From Casuarius casuarius (Eukaryota; Chordata; Aves; Casuariiformes; Casuariidae), in NCBI GenBank assembly GCA_003342895.1, contig PTFA01000091.1:1809660-1873659 (forward strand): DNA of 64,000 bases. Reading direction: 5' to 3'. Each line of letters starts with the position of its first letter. Positions within the stretch are counted from its first letter, which is position 1. Made by a program: the position numbers and the translations under genes. Positions 13,566-26,500 of this stretch are shown here, piece after piece. Below the pieces are notes generated by a model. It did no database searches, had not been told where the DNA came from, and saw only the letters and a list, made by a program, of their open reading frames with translations.

Positions 13566-15399
13566 GCATTGCTTTTGTGCGGGTGGAGAGACACTGAACT
13601 TCAGTCACACGCCTGCACACTCTCCCATATGGAGTGCGTGGTAGAGCTGGAAATTGCCTTCCAATATCCTACCCTTATGCCAGTGTGTTGATTACATGGC
13701 CAACTTTTTAATCTGCTCTAGCAAGAAGCTGGCTAGTTCTTTCTCACTCATTCTTTGTATTCAAGCTGTGCTTACTCTTNGATCACTTTTCTCTATTCAG
13801 TCAGCACAAGAGTCTGCTCTTCTAATGCAGAAACTTCATTTTAGATGGAAACAGCAGAGCAAGACTCAGGTTTCTGCACAGCTGGAGCACAGCTACAGTA
13901 CTGGAGAAACATCTGGTCANAACACACAGCACTTAAGGATATAAGTGAGTGAGCCCATGGGTTCCTATCAAAGTAGCCACCTGGACAGTTACCTGAGAGA
14001 TCATATCCTTGTTAAAGTATTTATTTTCAAGAAACAAAATGCTGGCAACCAAGACTGAACATGTTTGTCTTCAGCCTTTCTCTCTCTCCCCCCCTCCTTC
14101 TGTGAGTGAGTTGCAACAAGAACATTTTGCTGCTTCCTTTGCTTCTGCTCTGCCGAAGATAAACAGCCCGTCAGCGCAATGCTGAAAAGGAACAGAGAAA
14201 GGGGGCTGGAAGTAGTTTAATTACTGAGAGTGCTTGTTTTGTGTACGGTGTGATTGCTTCCTATGATACAGTAACTTCTTTCCCTATGCAAGCATGGTGT
14301 TTCTATTTATCAGGATGAAACTGAAGCAGCAAATTACAGAGAAGGAGCAACTGGATTGCTCTATTTGTAAGCAAAGTTGGCAGTATGTGTGAAAGAGCAA
14401 CATTTCCTGTTGAAAGGATATTATGGATTTTTTCCCTGTAGAATTCCAGCTTCTTTAGGCCTTCCATGTGCTTTCTATTCTTAACTCTTAAAAGATTGTC
14501 CAGGTTCTTGCCAAGTTTGAATGAGATGAATGTTATTTCCATTCTCCAGAGAGGAAAATTAAGGGAGCAACTTTAGTCTGTGAACATTAGTTGTTACCAG
14601 TTTGTCAATACTGAAAATATTTTTAGGAAGAAGCTGGAAAATCAGGTATAGCGGAGAGCAAAACTGACTCTGCTCTGGCTTCTAGCTGTGGAGATCTGCC
14701 TCAGTTGGGCCCCAGGATCTCACTGGCTGCATGCTGGAAAGCCTGCTTCAGTGTGCCAGTCTGGCAGAGGACTAGAAGGATGCAGTTGAGCTATTGAAAT
14801 TGTTTGCAGATTTGGGGCCTCTGGCAGTGGGGGAAGGGTTCTGTTTACATTAGGTAACATTTCTTTAATCACCTTTTCCATTCAATTTTCTGTGCTTTGT
14901 GCTGCCTGCTAGGGATCGTTAAGCAATGCTCTAGTTATCGCTGCATATCACTTCGTGTGCTTTGCTCTAATAAGCTTTTGTAAATAAAACCCGAAGAGAT
15001 GAAAAGGCCAATGCCTGATTACAAGCTACCAATTTTGTCTCATTAAGTTCTTATAAGGGGAAAAAAGTAAATAGAATCTTTATCAATCTCATACACTTAC
15101 AGTGCTGAAGAGAGAGCTTTCCACATTCATTAAGGAGGATGCTGAGAATAGAGATGCNTTTCCAGGCGCTGTTGGCTTATGAAGCTGTTAAGGGATGTTT
15201 TACTGATGAGCAGCCTTTACCTCAATCAAAAAGATGAGAAGGCAAAGATGGAATCAAAGGAATCATCAAATATTTATATGCAGAGGTTATAAAGGGCCAA
15301 TATATGACAGTGCGCCATATTCACTCTTCAAATGTATGTATTGGCAGTGTTCATGTATACCAAAAGAGAGGAATAGCTTTCATACAGGGACTTCTGCAT
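13566..15399. other. Non-coding DNA, no gene recognised
   Basis: No supported gene. It includes a pyrimidine-rich patch near 14080-14100. The sequence is increasingly AT-rich toward the next block. Confidence 0.55.
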
Positions 15400-15800
15400 T
15401 TCCGTTTTGGTAGCTGTTTACATGTGATTAACAATAAACATGGCAAAAAATACAGGAATTATACATAAGTACGGTGACCCAAAACTGATCAACAGGAGGG
15501 ATGTTACCTGTCCTTTTATTTCCTACATCTGCAATTTAAAAGATATGTATCTGTTTCCATTTTTTTAATCATGTCTACTTTCTTGAGTAAGCTAACAGTC
15601 ATCAATTTTAAAGGCAAAAAATTAGTGTTATGGTCATTTGTCACTATTTTAATAAAACCATCTATAAAATTTCACCAAGTAAAATGTACGAGGTTAACAC
15701 CTTTGTGTAGAAAGCCTTCCAATGGCAGGAATTACCCTAAAATTTGAGCTATCATTTGCGCAAGAACTTATACTTGGAAAATGTTTGTTGGCCAACTATG
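15400..15800. promoter_or_regulatory. Candidate conserved non-coding element
   Basis: An AT-rich, low-repeat block with many short elements typical of developmental enhancers (gattaacaataaac, tttaatcatg, attttaataaaacc), and no long homopolymers apart from short T and A runs. Inferred from texture alone; it would need cross-species alignment to stand. Confidence 0.2.
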
Positions 15801-15970
15801 AGCAGACCCATGAATTTTCATCACTAATTTAAAATTCAGAAAATCTTAGTGGATTCTCATCAGTCAAGGCTAGTAGCCTGCATATGTATCCTTGCTTTGT
15901 TATGCATTTTAATAGTTATTCTTCTAATACACTGAATATGTAAAATCCCCCATTCTCATTCATCTTCCAT

Positions 15971-15999
15971 TATACTATATATTATATATAATATATATT
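15971..15999. repeat. AT-only low-complexity stretch, self-complementary
   Basis: Almost entirely alternating A and T (tatatattatatataatata type). It can fold back on itself and is a likely site of slippage or local melting. Confidence 0.7.
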
Positions 16000-17717
16000 C
16001 CTTTTTATCATCTTATACTTNCATACTCCAGATCGAATGTCCTTGTGTATCCTTCCTTCATGAAGACAAGGAATTCAATTCATGAAATAAATGAGTAGAG
16101 ATGGCTTAGTCAGCTAATTTCTTGTGGGTGTCAGAGCACAAGTGGAAGACTTAAAAAATATAATAGAAGCATTTTTTTGGAGGTGATATNGTATGGGATT
16201 TTTCTTTTAACTTTTCACATTTCTCAGGTCCTATTTAGTCCTTTTCTCTACCTAGTCCTCACAGCATTGACCCCTATCACTTCTGATCATCCCTCCTTTC
16301 ATCCTGTTTAGGAACAAGAGCAATCTTCACTGCAGGATACAGTGGCAAGGAGCTTAACCTTTGCCTGTTTCTTTAAATACGGAACAGAAATCGTCCATTA
16401 ACATCAGCTGAATGAAACCTGTCCTCCCTAGAACTGCTTGGCATTATTATATTGACGTTCCTGACCCTTGTTGATATTTGAAGCCTGACCATTTTCTGGT
16501 GTGCCGTTCTCTGAAAACAACTGTCTGATGCACTGCATATGAAGTGATCTTTAGTCCGGACTGCTCAGGAGCTGTGCTTTGAGTACCATGCAGCTTTGAG
16601 AAATGGGCACTTTGTGTTCTTAGTTATGGTGGTAGTTCAGTTAGATTTCATGCNTTCGGTGGTGGTGGCATCACAGCTGAGCTCTCAGCCTGATTCTCAT
16701 GACACACGCTGTTGTCACAGCTCTAGCCTCTTTTCACTGTGTTCACTCTTTGCCACACTTTGTGCTGTGCAGTGTTATTTTCTTTCTGTTCGTAGGCTTG
16801 GATGGTGTCAATATGTGTTCTCAGCCAGCGCAGACAGGCTCGAGCCGCAGTCTCTGATGCGTGAAGCTGATGCTATAGAAGCACATGAAAAAGGGGTTTT
16901 TGTGAGCCAGTGCGGCAGTAGGTTCTTTTGTGACCAGTAGGTAGTACTTGGGGTCTGAGAGGGCCTGGAGTCCCTGTTCTTCCACTAAGATTGCTGTTCA
17001 AGCCTCACTCGGACTGTCAAAGCAGGGACACCACAAACCAGTCAATATCTCCTGCTAAAAGCAAGCTCAGCAGCAGCAGGAATACTGATGCACCAGACAT
17101 GTTAATGGCAAAGGCATACATGCAGGTGCCAGACTTAAATATGGCTTGTGAAGTTAAACAATACACAATTTTAATCTACGGGCAACTTGATTTAAGGTTT
17201 TTCTCCTTTAATAAGAAAGTGTGTGTACGCCAGTGTGCTGCCCTTAACCGTAAATGCACAGCGCCACCTTTGGGCTCTGAAACAAAATGCACTTTTAGCC
17301 CCAATTACTTTTTGCCTGCTTTTCCATGTAGCTGACTTATCTACTGCATTGATGAAGATTTAATATGAATAGTAAAACTGGGGGGGAGGAACTGCTGCAG
17401 TACTGAAGTAGCCTATCACAGTGTAGAAGCAATGGCAGGTCCATAGCTGTTGTATACATGATGTCTTGATGCTTGTAGTTGGACTGTAAGCATAAAATGC
17501 AGAGACAAATTCAGACTTTGTAGTCTGTATCGAGATCCAGAATCAAGGCTAGAGTGGATTTGCCCTCCTCTAATTCTTATTTTTGTGTCTGCAGNTAATT
17601 CATGCTAATGTTATGCGTTTGACTAGAGGCATTTTAATTAGAGAGATTTGCTCTGTGAGTAGCGAGCTAGGTATTATCCTCTGGAAAGAAGGTTGTGAAC
17701 CTTTCACTCACTCACAA
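16000..17717. other. Non-coding DNA, no gene recognised
   Basis: No supported gene. Two 114-codon open frames on the + strand (16596-16940 and 16991-17335) lack recognisable domains or convincing splice context. The first contains an ambiguous base. Confidence 0.55.
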
Positions 17718-18045
17718 AATGTGCATGTCTGTCAGACTGTCAGATAGGTGCATGTGACTGTGCAAATACAAACATGCATATGTGATGGTTGTGCTGATAG
17801 GCATGGGTGTGCACATGTGCTGAGTTTGCGTGTCCATGGGCATTCAGGTGGCTGCACAGGCTAGCAGGTGTATGAGCATACATTCATGCAGCTTTAATCC
17901 TGGCTTATGTGTTCCCATTGATATGCTGATGGCTGGATGTGTTTATATGGATATGTTTATAGATGGTATCTGTGTGCGCATGCATTTGTGCTTGTTTGAG
18001 AATCAGTNCTCTGTGATGAAACTCTTGTGTGTGTGCATGTGGTAG
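17718..18045. repeat. TG-rich cryptic simple repeat
   Basis: Rich in TGTG, GCATG and CATGTG words (tgtgcatgt, gcatatgtg, gtgcacatgtgc, tgtgtgtgcatgtg), with no fixed period. It looks like a decayed TG/CATG microsatellite region. It keeps a 71-codon open frame by composition, which should not be taken as a gene. Confidence 0.55.
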
Positions 18046-20004
18046 TGTTTGCACAAATAACAGTGGTTACAGCAAACTTCCAAAAGTAACTGAATACATT
18101 TGTTATTGTCAGTCCATTCAGGAAGTAGAATTCCTGTCCAGAACAACTATTCATTCTAAAAAAAAAGTAAATGAATTTAAAATAGTGTTGACTTTATATG
18201 NGGGGGGTGAAATATAAACCTTATTAGCCCCTGCTCTTCCAAATGGTCTAGGAGCTGGGAAGTCACTAATAATAGGGAAATAAATTGGAGAAGTATTGCT
18301 AACAAGCCTTCAAATTGACAGCAGGGTTTGACAGGGTTGCTGTACTGCTGTGTGAAGATCTTTCAAACTTTAGGGGTCATTATCCTCTGACCCTGTAAAA
18401 ACCTCACCAGATANCCATACACAGTGGTTGCACAGATCTCGGACCTAATTGGACATACAGGTGTGCTGAGAAGCATCTGACATCAGTTGACTGACTATCT
18501 GCATAGTCTTTGCATGTTGTCTCTACTTTGTGAAAGAGCAAAGAGGAAGGCTTGCACTTCTTTCCATCTCCAGGGTGGCCATCAGTCCGATCCTAAACTG
18601 TGGCTGACAGTCAAAAACCTGCCCTGGACTCTTGCATGCTTTGAGCCACACCTGGCTAAATCATCTGCTTGTAGGTGTTGGTACGTGAGTGCAAATACTG
18701 CCCCAGCCTTGAACCTCCACACTGAATGTCCCCAGGATCTGCAGAGATGCAACCCACAAGACACCTCTTTGCATTTCATGTTCACTTCCAGCCCTCAGAA
18801 TTGGTCCCTCTTCACTCAGGCTTGGTATTCGTGGGAGTACAGTCCTTCAGCGCTATTATCCTTCAGTCTACTTAGATTTCAGCAAGGTCATTTCCTCACC
18901 TTTCTTATGGCCTCTCATTCCCTCTCCTTATACTTGCTTTGAAGCAATGAAATCAATTGCATTTTCTCAGGTCCCCAAAGAGTTTTTCTTGGATCCTGCT
19001 AAACTTGCTGCAGTCCTCTTAAGAGTTTCCAGCTAGGCTTGTGTTATGACCCTTTAATTAAAGACTCCTACNATGTAGCACTGTGTGCACGTGTCATCTG
19101 AAGTACCTGTATTCTCCTGTAGTCCTCTTGCATCTAACACTCAACGGAGTGAAATTAGTGAAGTGAGATTTGGCCTGTTCCATCTCCTGCTTTTCATTCC
19201 CTCTACCATCTCTGCCAGGAAATGGCTAAAGTGTGAGGATGGCCCATCCACAGCCAAAAAAGGAAATCAGATCTGTAGGGTAAAAAGGACAAAGCCCAGA
19301 TTTGTATTGGTTCATCTTATACTAACAGTACTCTAAGGTCAACACCATTAGTGCAAATAATGTGCAGTTTTCCCTATGTGCCTCAAATGTTTGCAGTAGT
19401 GCAAATGCACAGATTTCGGGGATGGAGGCAGAGATCCAGTTCAGACAAATCCTTATTTAGGTAGCTGACATTTAGGAGGACGCTTTACAGGAGTAGCAGA
19501 CTGACACACACTTCCTTTGGCTTCAGAGGGGGTGACTGGCTGAGGCTGAAGTCGCTTATACCAATTGAAAGACTCCTGTTGACTGGGACCGACTGGCAAC
19601 CAGCTTCTCTATGTGCTTCCATGGGTTCTGACACTGTCCAGAAGACTGAGCACAGCACTGATTCCATAAAAGCTTGCCTGCTCTACCCTGTGGTCTCATC
19701 CACAGGCTGTCAGACCCCTCTGGGTCCCTTCTTGAGGCATGCCAAGTACTTCTAACCACATGCAGCTCTTCCTGGAATGAGCAGGAGCTGCAAATGCAGA
19801 GCAGCTTTTAGGATCAGCCCTGAGATCACTTGCTGCATGTACCTTGTTNTCATTAGGAAGGCATCCAGGCTGTACGCTCTTGAGGGCAGTGGTAAGCTGT
19901 GCACTTCCACAGATGAGTGCAAAGCACCATACAGATTCATAGCACTACACAGATGATATTAAGTCCTAGTGAAAAATAATTGATAGCAGCTTTCAGCTGT
20001 GTCA
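18046..20004. other. Non-coding DNA, no gene recognised
   Basis: No supported gene. A 151-codon open frame (18487-18942, +) has no recognised domain and a tryptophan-, cysteine- and leucine-rich makeup not typical of any family I know. I treat it as chance, with low residual doubt. Confidence 0.5.
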
Positions 20005-20140
20005 CAGCCCAATCCTGCCAGGTGCTGTGACTCCCCTGGGGAATGTAGTGCTGCCAACTCTCAGACCCTGTTGGTGCTTCAGATCACTTTGCATCCTCAG
20101 GGAAGCATCTAGATGGCTTGTCTGGATCAGGCCCTTCATT
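20005..20140. repeat. Ancient sauropsid repeat fragment
   Basis: Begins cagcccaatcctgccaggtg and ends with ggatcaggccc, matching the inverted layout of a common old sauropsid repeat (agcccaatcctgcaaggtgctgagc ... ggatcgggccc, broken here by decay). Both ends of the pattern are visible with a decayed middle. Family name not assigned. Confidence 0.4.
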
Positions 20141-21618
20141 AGTGGTACTCTTGGAGGATGTCCATTAGAACCAGTTATTAGCTGAATTATTAATAAAAGG
20201 CAGCATGGTGACAGCAATGAATGACCATGTGAACTAATAAGCAGACCTGTCTTGAGAGAGTTCCCTCACAGGAAAGGGAAGGGAGGAAGGAGCAAACAAA
20301 TGTTGCTACCCCTGTAAGATTTCTCTAGGGGAAAANAAGCAAGTGAAGTGGAATAAAAGCTGCAAAATGAAACACCCCTGACAGTTTGCTACTGAATGTA
20401 GTTCTTCATTTAGAACTGAGGGTGGTTTGTAATGGGAGCAAAATGAGGGGCAAACAAGTGTAGGTGCCATCCCAGAGAGATTTCAAAGANTTTCTTGAAT
20501 TGAAGAATTTGTGCGATTAGCTGGAATTGCACAAAGATGCACAAACAACCTTGGCAAAATGGCATAGAGCAAAAAGGAAAAAAAAAAAAATCCAGTGCTT
20601 CAGTGTCTGCTATTTTGTCTTTTGATGTTTGTTTTCTGCACAGTGCCAGCAATTTCTGTCATCTCTGGTGTATGTTGCCAAGTCTATTATTTGGGATGAT
20701 TCCTGCTTTAAATATTTTTAGCTGCAGCGGATCTTTAATCATGGAGAGATTGTTTTCAGGAATGATTATTTTATGTGCATCCAAAAGCAAATCTGAAGCT
20801 CTGATCCAAAAGCATTTGCGATCATTTTGTAGCCCAGGGACAAAGTAGGAAGGATGGGGCAAACTCAAAGGCTGTTAAGGAAGATGATGTTTCACTTGGA
20901 TCATGAGAACAACAGATCTCTGCCCTCTGCTGAATCTTTAGGGTGCTTTTGACTAGTAATGATGGATTCAGTCTGGCCGTCAGGGAAAGGGGTCCATCCT
21001 CAGAAATCCACAGTGCTGGCAACTAAGTGTCTGCAGCATGTTTCTATAGAAAAGACTTTCCAATACTTTGGTATATTTATTGTTCTTTTAAAAGCAATGG
21101 CTTTTGATGCTTTAGAGTTAGATACTCAACTGCTGTANGGTTATATAGTTCCATTGACTTCACTAAGGAAATGGTGAGCTGAAGAGCAGAAAGGTAAAAT
21201 AAAGCTTTTTTTTTCTTATTCTTAAAATTCAGGAGTAAAATTTGAAAAGGCTCGAGAGATTTAGGAGCATGAGTGCAATTTTGAGAAGTAAGTCCCCTTA
21301 AGAATTTAAGAACTGTGGCTTTGAAGTTAAGCAGGACCTTGACCTTGTTCCCCGTGTGAGGTAAACTTCACCCAGGATACACTGGTATTTGAGTACAAGA
21401 CTTTCATGAATTTTGCTTGTGTATGTTAGATATCTTTAACAATGTTACCTCAGTATCACAGGGTTGAAGGTTCACGGATGATTACCTGAGTCAATTTTGG
21501 AATGTAAAATTAATATAAAAACTTAAGAGCGCAGCTTTTCTAACGGCCTCTCTCTGTGATGCCTATTGATTATTATTTGCAATAAGGAAGCACCTGCAGT
21601 TGTCTACTGAAATTAAAG
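20141..21618. other. Non-coding DNA, no gene recognised
   Basis: No supported gene. An A13 run lies at 20578-20590; the sequence upstream of it does not resemble a processed gene copy. A short cattgacttc motif near 21151 may be a trace of an old repeat. Confidence 0.55.
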
Positions 21619-21705
21619 CCAGGCATTATACAAACACATGTTACAATCCAGGCATTATACAAACACATGTTACAATCCAGGCATTATACAAACACATGTT
21701 ACAAT
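21619..21705. repeat. Perfect 3 x 29-bp tandem repeat
   Basis: Three back-to-back copies (21619-21647, 21648-21676, 21677-21705), identical at every base. The unit begins ccaggcattatac and ends acatgttacaat. A further three bases (cca) restart a fourth copy. Perfect identity implies recent expansion or ongoing homogenisation, so the copy number may vary between individuals. There are no spacers, so this is not a CRISPR array. Confidence 0.95.
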
Positions 21706-24700
21706 CCATAGCCAAGGTTTACAAACTCGAGTGCACATGACATGTATTCACAGTGATTTCTGTGCTACTGATGAAGCAACAAAGAGGTTAAGAGTTTGTT
21801 TGTACAGGTACATGTAGAAAAACTAATCCAAATGAGCTTTTAAAGTAGATTAATTACACCACATTAAATCGTGTGGACAACCTCAGTCAAAACTAAAGGA
21901 AACATCGTTGAGTTAGGGTGTGGACATGTGACTGTAAAAGATGGAGCTCCCCAGCTTTCCGAGCTACCACCTGTCAGCTGCATTGCAGTAAATGACTGTG
22001 CACAAACTTTTAGCCTAGCTCAATTATAAAGCAAAATCCCAGTTAAGCTAACAGTTTTCTCTGAAGTTAGGATGAGCTAAGAGCATATGCACAAGCAGTC
22101 CCTGGCTGATGGGAAGTAACTTAGTATGTCATGGTAACTGNATTGGTCTCAAACATACCCATTCTCTCTGTGGAATCAAAATCACTTCGGTTATGAATGT
22201 GTGGGTTTCCCCATGAGGCTAAATGTGTTTTAACTAAATCATTCTAAATTTGCATCATTAGTTATTTAGGATCAACATTTCTAACTGTCTCTGCATTCTA
22301 TAGGAAACCTAGGGCAGAATAGGGAGAGACAGTCTAACTGGCTCATATCAGCCATATATTTTCTTCCATTGAACATAGGTTGTTTTTTACCATATATTTT
22401 AGTATTTTGTATATATATTTAGCATTATTGATAGGAACAGAATATAAAATGAGAAATTATGGAAGAAAGCCCAATAGAATATTTTGGGTCTTCCATGCAG
22501 AAAGCTGAGGTTTGGGGTTGTCTGGGTCCTGTATAAACCTAGTAGCTGGTTCTTATTTTAGCTGGGATATATGGGCCCTCTCTGGATTCTGGTGCTCCCA
22601 GTTTTGGCTATGTCAATGTGAGCACAGTTGTGTTGATGACATTCCCAGAGCTGTCACCTCTGCAAAGCACTGCCTTAGCCCCAAGCTGTTTGACGCTGGG
22701 CTGCTGCCAGTCCTGTTACGCAGCACGTAGGGGGTTTCTCTCAGTAATGGTCATTTAGGCAACGCTGTCATCCTACTGCAATGACAGTCCAGGGAGCAGT
22801 CTCGGAGCTGCCCCTCTNGAAACAGGAGCTAATCTTTCTGGCTAATTTCCAGAGCGCTGTCTACTTGGAGCTTGTGGTTTTACCTCAATAGAAAATTACA
22901 ACTGTCAGGGCCACATTAGTTACAGTAAATTAGCTTTGGTAACACTCGTAGAGAAACAAACAGGCAAACAGACTCGGAAGGAGTTTAGCTGCCGCTTGCT
23001 GACTGAATCAAGATGGGGCATGTGGGTTCCTGGACCTCGGTGCGGTAACGGAGGTCTTTGCTTCAGCTCAGGGCAGCAGCCTGCACCTGCAGTGCTCAAG
23101 CTGATCTGATGAGAGGCATTATTCAGAATGGAAATTTATGGTGCAGTCAATTCAGTAATATTTGAAGAAAAGGAATTGAAAACTGGAAGAGTAAGTCTGT
23201 CTTTTTTGCAACAATGTATGGAAGTCAGTTCATTCTGAGTTATTACAATACATGCCAGTCAAAAGGAGTATGTGGCACAAGCTAAATGAGCCATGTCATC
23301 TTTCTGTTATTGTTGTTGCAATCTAGCATTCATTAACCAGTGCCGCAATGGCATGGACATATACCTGCCCTAGGAAATTAATAAGGGGGTGATTTGAGAC
23401 CATCTTCTGGGTGATGTGGATTCCCATCAACTGTAAGTCAATATTTAAATGTATTAGGGAGGCTTTGACCTTCATTAATCTTAAATACTGGATGGTTCCA
23501 AACATATGCTTATGCCTTGCTTATGAAGAAGCTTAGAACTGAAAAACCTTTACAAAAGTGGATTCAGTTGGATACCATAAGCATTTGGGGGCAATGACAA
23601 TCATTTTCCCTTGTCTTTGCAGCATAATTTTCTTATGTTTCCAGGCACTGCCATAATAAACACAATTAATAATATTGAGAGGCATGTGGAGCTGGAGTAC
23701 AGGTGCTGCCTTGGGTCAGCACTGAGGTGCAACAGCAGAGCTAGGAAGAAACTTTCCTTGCTTGAATAACCATCTGATGCGTGTTTGTTACTTAGCCCTG
23801 CAGAGAAATAGTACTTGAAATATCATTAGTACCACTGGGCCAAAGCTGGTATATTTGAAACCGAATGCTAAATGCCAAACATAATCATGTGCTTAGAACC
23901 TAAGGTGCTGTATACGTGTGTCAAAGCAATGACTCTAATGAAATTGTCCCCAAGAGCATAATTCATAATTCAGTATTCATTAACCTCTTTGCTTTCATGA
24001 TTATACTAATCTAAAGAAGGAGGTAGGAAGAGAGGGCTGAGGTAATCCTGGAAGAGACCGCAAGTCATCTTTAATGGGGGGAAAAAAATCTTTTATCATT
24101 TTGGCCCAAAATGGAACCTAGGTATTAAATACAACAAACAATCCCAAAGCAAAACTAATAAATCAAAGCATTTTTTTGTTCTGCTGCCTTTTTCTTTTTT
24201 AAATGTAACAGTTTCTCTATGATGTTTTTGTTGTAAATGCAAGTAAACAAGAAGGACTCTGAGAAGAGACTGTTTGTAAATGAGCTAATACAATGCTGGA
24301 CTTGGTCGATCCCTTGGCATTTCTGTAACAGACAGTTAAGTATGGTAATTATTAATACAGTCCGATCTAGAGGCAAATGACTAGTTTGCTTTATAGGTAG
24401 GCCTCTGATATGTATGAAAGGTTTTGTGGCTATCAGCTATTTATGCACACACAGATAATTCACATCAGTTTAGCAGGAAGAATCCCTGGGCCTGACAGTT
24501 CACACTGGAAAGCTTGTGACATGGCAAAGGGCCCCCTTGTGGGATCAGCTGGGATTTAGGGGAGATCAGCTAGGGAGAAACTTGGAGCCAGAGGAAAGAG
24601 GTTCTGCAAGCATGTTACAGAATCCAGTTTCCTTCATTATGCCACTGTTGCGAATCAAGGCTTCCACAGAAACCTGAGCTGGGCTCCTTCTGTGGGAATA

Positions 24701-25159
24701 CCACACACCATTTGGTTTTCATTCTTCCCCTGCTTAAATCACTTTAGGCTTCTAGTTAGGAAACAGATCTGTAAGACTTACAACAACCAAGAACAAATAG
24801 CAATGTGAAGTTTACTGAGCGAGTACTTCTTGGATTGTAAGCTTTTAAGGAGATATACAAAGTCTCCAAAGGGATTTATAATGTTGCCAGTTTTTGTGAT
24901 CTGATCAGTAAAAGTCTCTCAGTATCTACTGTTTTTTCTTAAGGCTGCATTTGTTGCAGATGTGATTGCATGTGAATCTCAGCATTATGCATTTGTTTCT
25001 TTATTAAAAAATATATATATTTCTAACCTGTGTAGATTTGGAGAAAAAATGGAAAATATGCCTTGCCTATACCCTGGGGCAAATGGAAAGAAATCCAAGA
25101 TCCATGGTTAAAGATATTCCCTAAGTTTAATCAGTCTGGTGCATTTTGAGCTATGCCTT
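21706..25159. other. Non-coding DNA, no gene recognised
   Basis: No supported gene. Ambiguous bases stop after 22818. Several AT-rich patches (22380-22445) look like ordinary intron or intergenic DNA. Confidence 0.55.
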
Positions 25160-25330
25160 TGACATGATAGCATTACCTGAGCTGTGCTGCCTCTGTATCT
25201 CAGTTTCCCTATCTTTACCATGCCTGAGGCTGATAGCACTGTGACTACTCTAGAGGAAGAGTTATCTGTTTGTTACCAAGTCTTTTGCATGTAAATTCCT
25301 AGTGCTTTATGTATGTTTATAAATCTGTAA
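25160..25330 (+). repeat. MIR-type SINE remnant
   Basis: Contains ctgcctctgtatctcagttt followed by ccctatcttta, matching the MIR core (tctgtgcctcagtttcccca then tctgtaaaatgg). Further down gctgatagcactgtgactac and tagtgctttatgtatg recall the usual 3' half. Strongly diverged; ends approximate. Confidence 0.5.
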
Positions 25331-26109
25331 TGGGAAGATAATTCGTAAACTTCAGAACTTGTAGCTTACTTGTCAGTTGTGGTGGGATGGGGATGCAGCA
25401 ATGCAATTTCCAGCCATTTCTTCTGCCAGAGCCATGACTGCATGTGCATGCAAGCTTTTAGAGATGTGCTCTTAGTCCATGTTTCTACTGCCTCATGGCC
25501 AAAGCAGGTCTGCTTCCTGGCTGCTACTACCCAGCCTCGTAGCGCGCTAAGCCACAGATCTTCTTTTACCCTCTGGCAGTCTAACTATCTTCTCTAATGT
25601 AATTAAAATGATAATTATTCCCGTCCAGAACATTTCACTTACTTATGGTGTGTGGAAGTATAAAGTTGATTAAACACATATGCTGCTGGTAGATAGCTTC
25701 TCCAATCACATATGGGGTGATAAAGGGCTGGCTAAGGGAGGACAAAGTAAAACACAATACTCTGCAAATGTGAAAGACAGCGGCTGAAAAATGCTGAGCC
25801 TGTGACAATGGGAAGGAGACCTGCACTGCCCAACAAAACCCCTTTGTGTGAGGGAGGGCTAAGGCGGGGGGAGGACAGGCCTGCGGAGGAGGCTCTCTTT
25901 GAGAGAGAAGGGGGAAAGCATTTCTTTACCTGGTCCATGCCAAATATCTGTGCTGCCAAAACTTATCCAGCCAGGAGACAACCCTAATACTTTGCCCTCA
26001 CCAGATGTCTGTGCAATTACTTTGGTTTCAGTTTGATTTGCATGTTCTCAGTTTTGAATGGCATCTGGCTGTGTATGACATCTCTGCATTTACAGTTCAG
26101 ATAGGTCTG

Positions 26110-26165
26110 ATATGTCCATCTGTCTATGTATCCATCTGTCTATCTGTTCATTCATGTATGTATTT
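26110..26165. repeat. Degenerate tetranucleotide microsatellite
   Basis: Interrupted CATC/TGTC/TATC and later TATG words (ccatctgtctatgtatcc, tctgtctatctgttc, atgtatgtat). A decayed (ATCT)n/(ATGT)n tract. Confidence 0.6.
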
Positions 26166-26279
26166 GCTGCTGTCTTATCTCAATCTGGATGGAATCCAGG
26201 AGCAGTGGTGTTAGCGAGATGGTTTCCCTATGCGCAGAGGAATGGTTAAGCAAGGTTTGAGGTACCAAACACCAGCCCC

Positions 26280-26500
26280 TCTGCTTAGCTTGTCAAAGCT
26301 GGCTGAGGGCTGGGAGGTCTGTGGGCCGAGGGCACCCGGGGCCCTGCTGCTGTGGGTTGTGCCCCACGGGAGTGCCCGCATGGGCACTGGTACAACAGTG
26401 CTGCCCTGTCCCAGGTACCGCGTTGTTCCAAGCCCCTGTGTATGGCAGATAACCAGCAGTGGAAACCCGCTGCAGCTTTGGGCCTGAAGCGCACCGAGGA
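26280..26500. other. GC-rich patch with CpGs
   Basis: Locally GC-rich within AT-leaning surroundings, with about ten CpGs over roughly 200 bases (for example gggccgagg, cacccgggg, cccacgggag, taccgcg, gaagcgcaccgag). Inverted words gtgccc ... gggcac lie around 26357-26383. No TATA-like or initiator context and no recognised protein. It could be a small unmethylated patch or just GC-biased DNA. Confidence 0.3.

Noticed and set aside
18487..18942. 151-codon + frame
   Set aside because: No known family, no splice-site support and no codon-like periodicity evident by eye.
20521..20590. A13 run as the tail of a processed pseudogene
   Set aside because: The upstream sequence does not resemble a transcript, and no flanking target duplication is seen.
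21619..21705. 29-bp repeats as a possible CRISPR array
   Set aside because: The copies are directly adjacent with no spacers, and the DNA is vertebrate.
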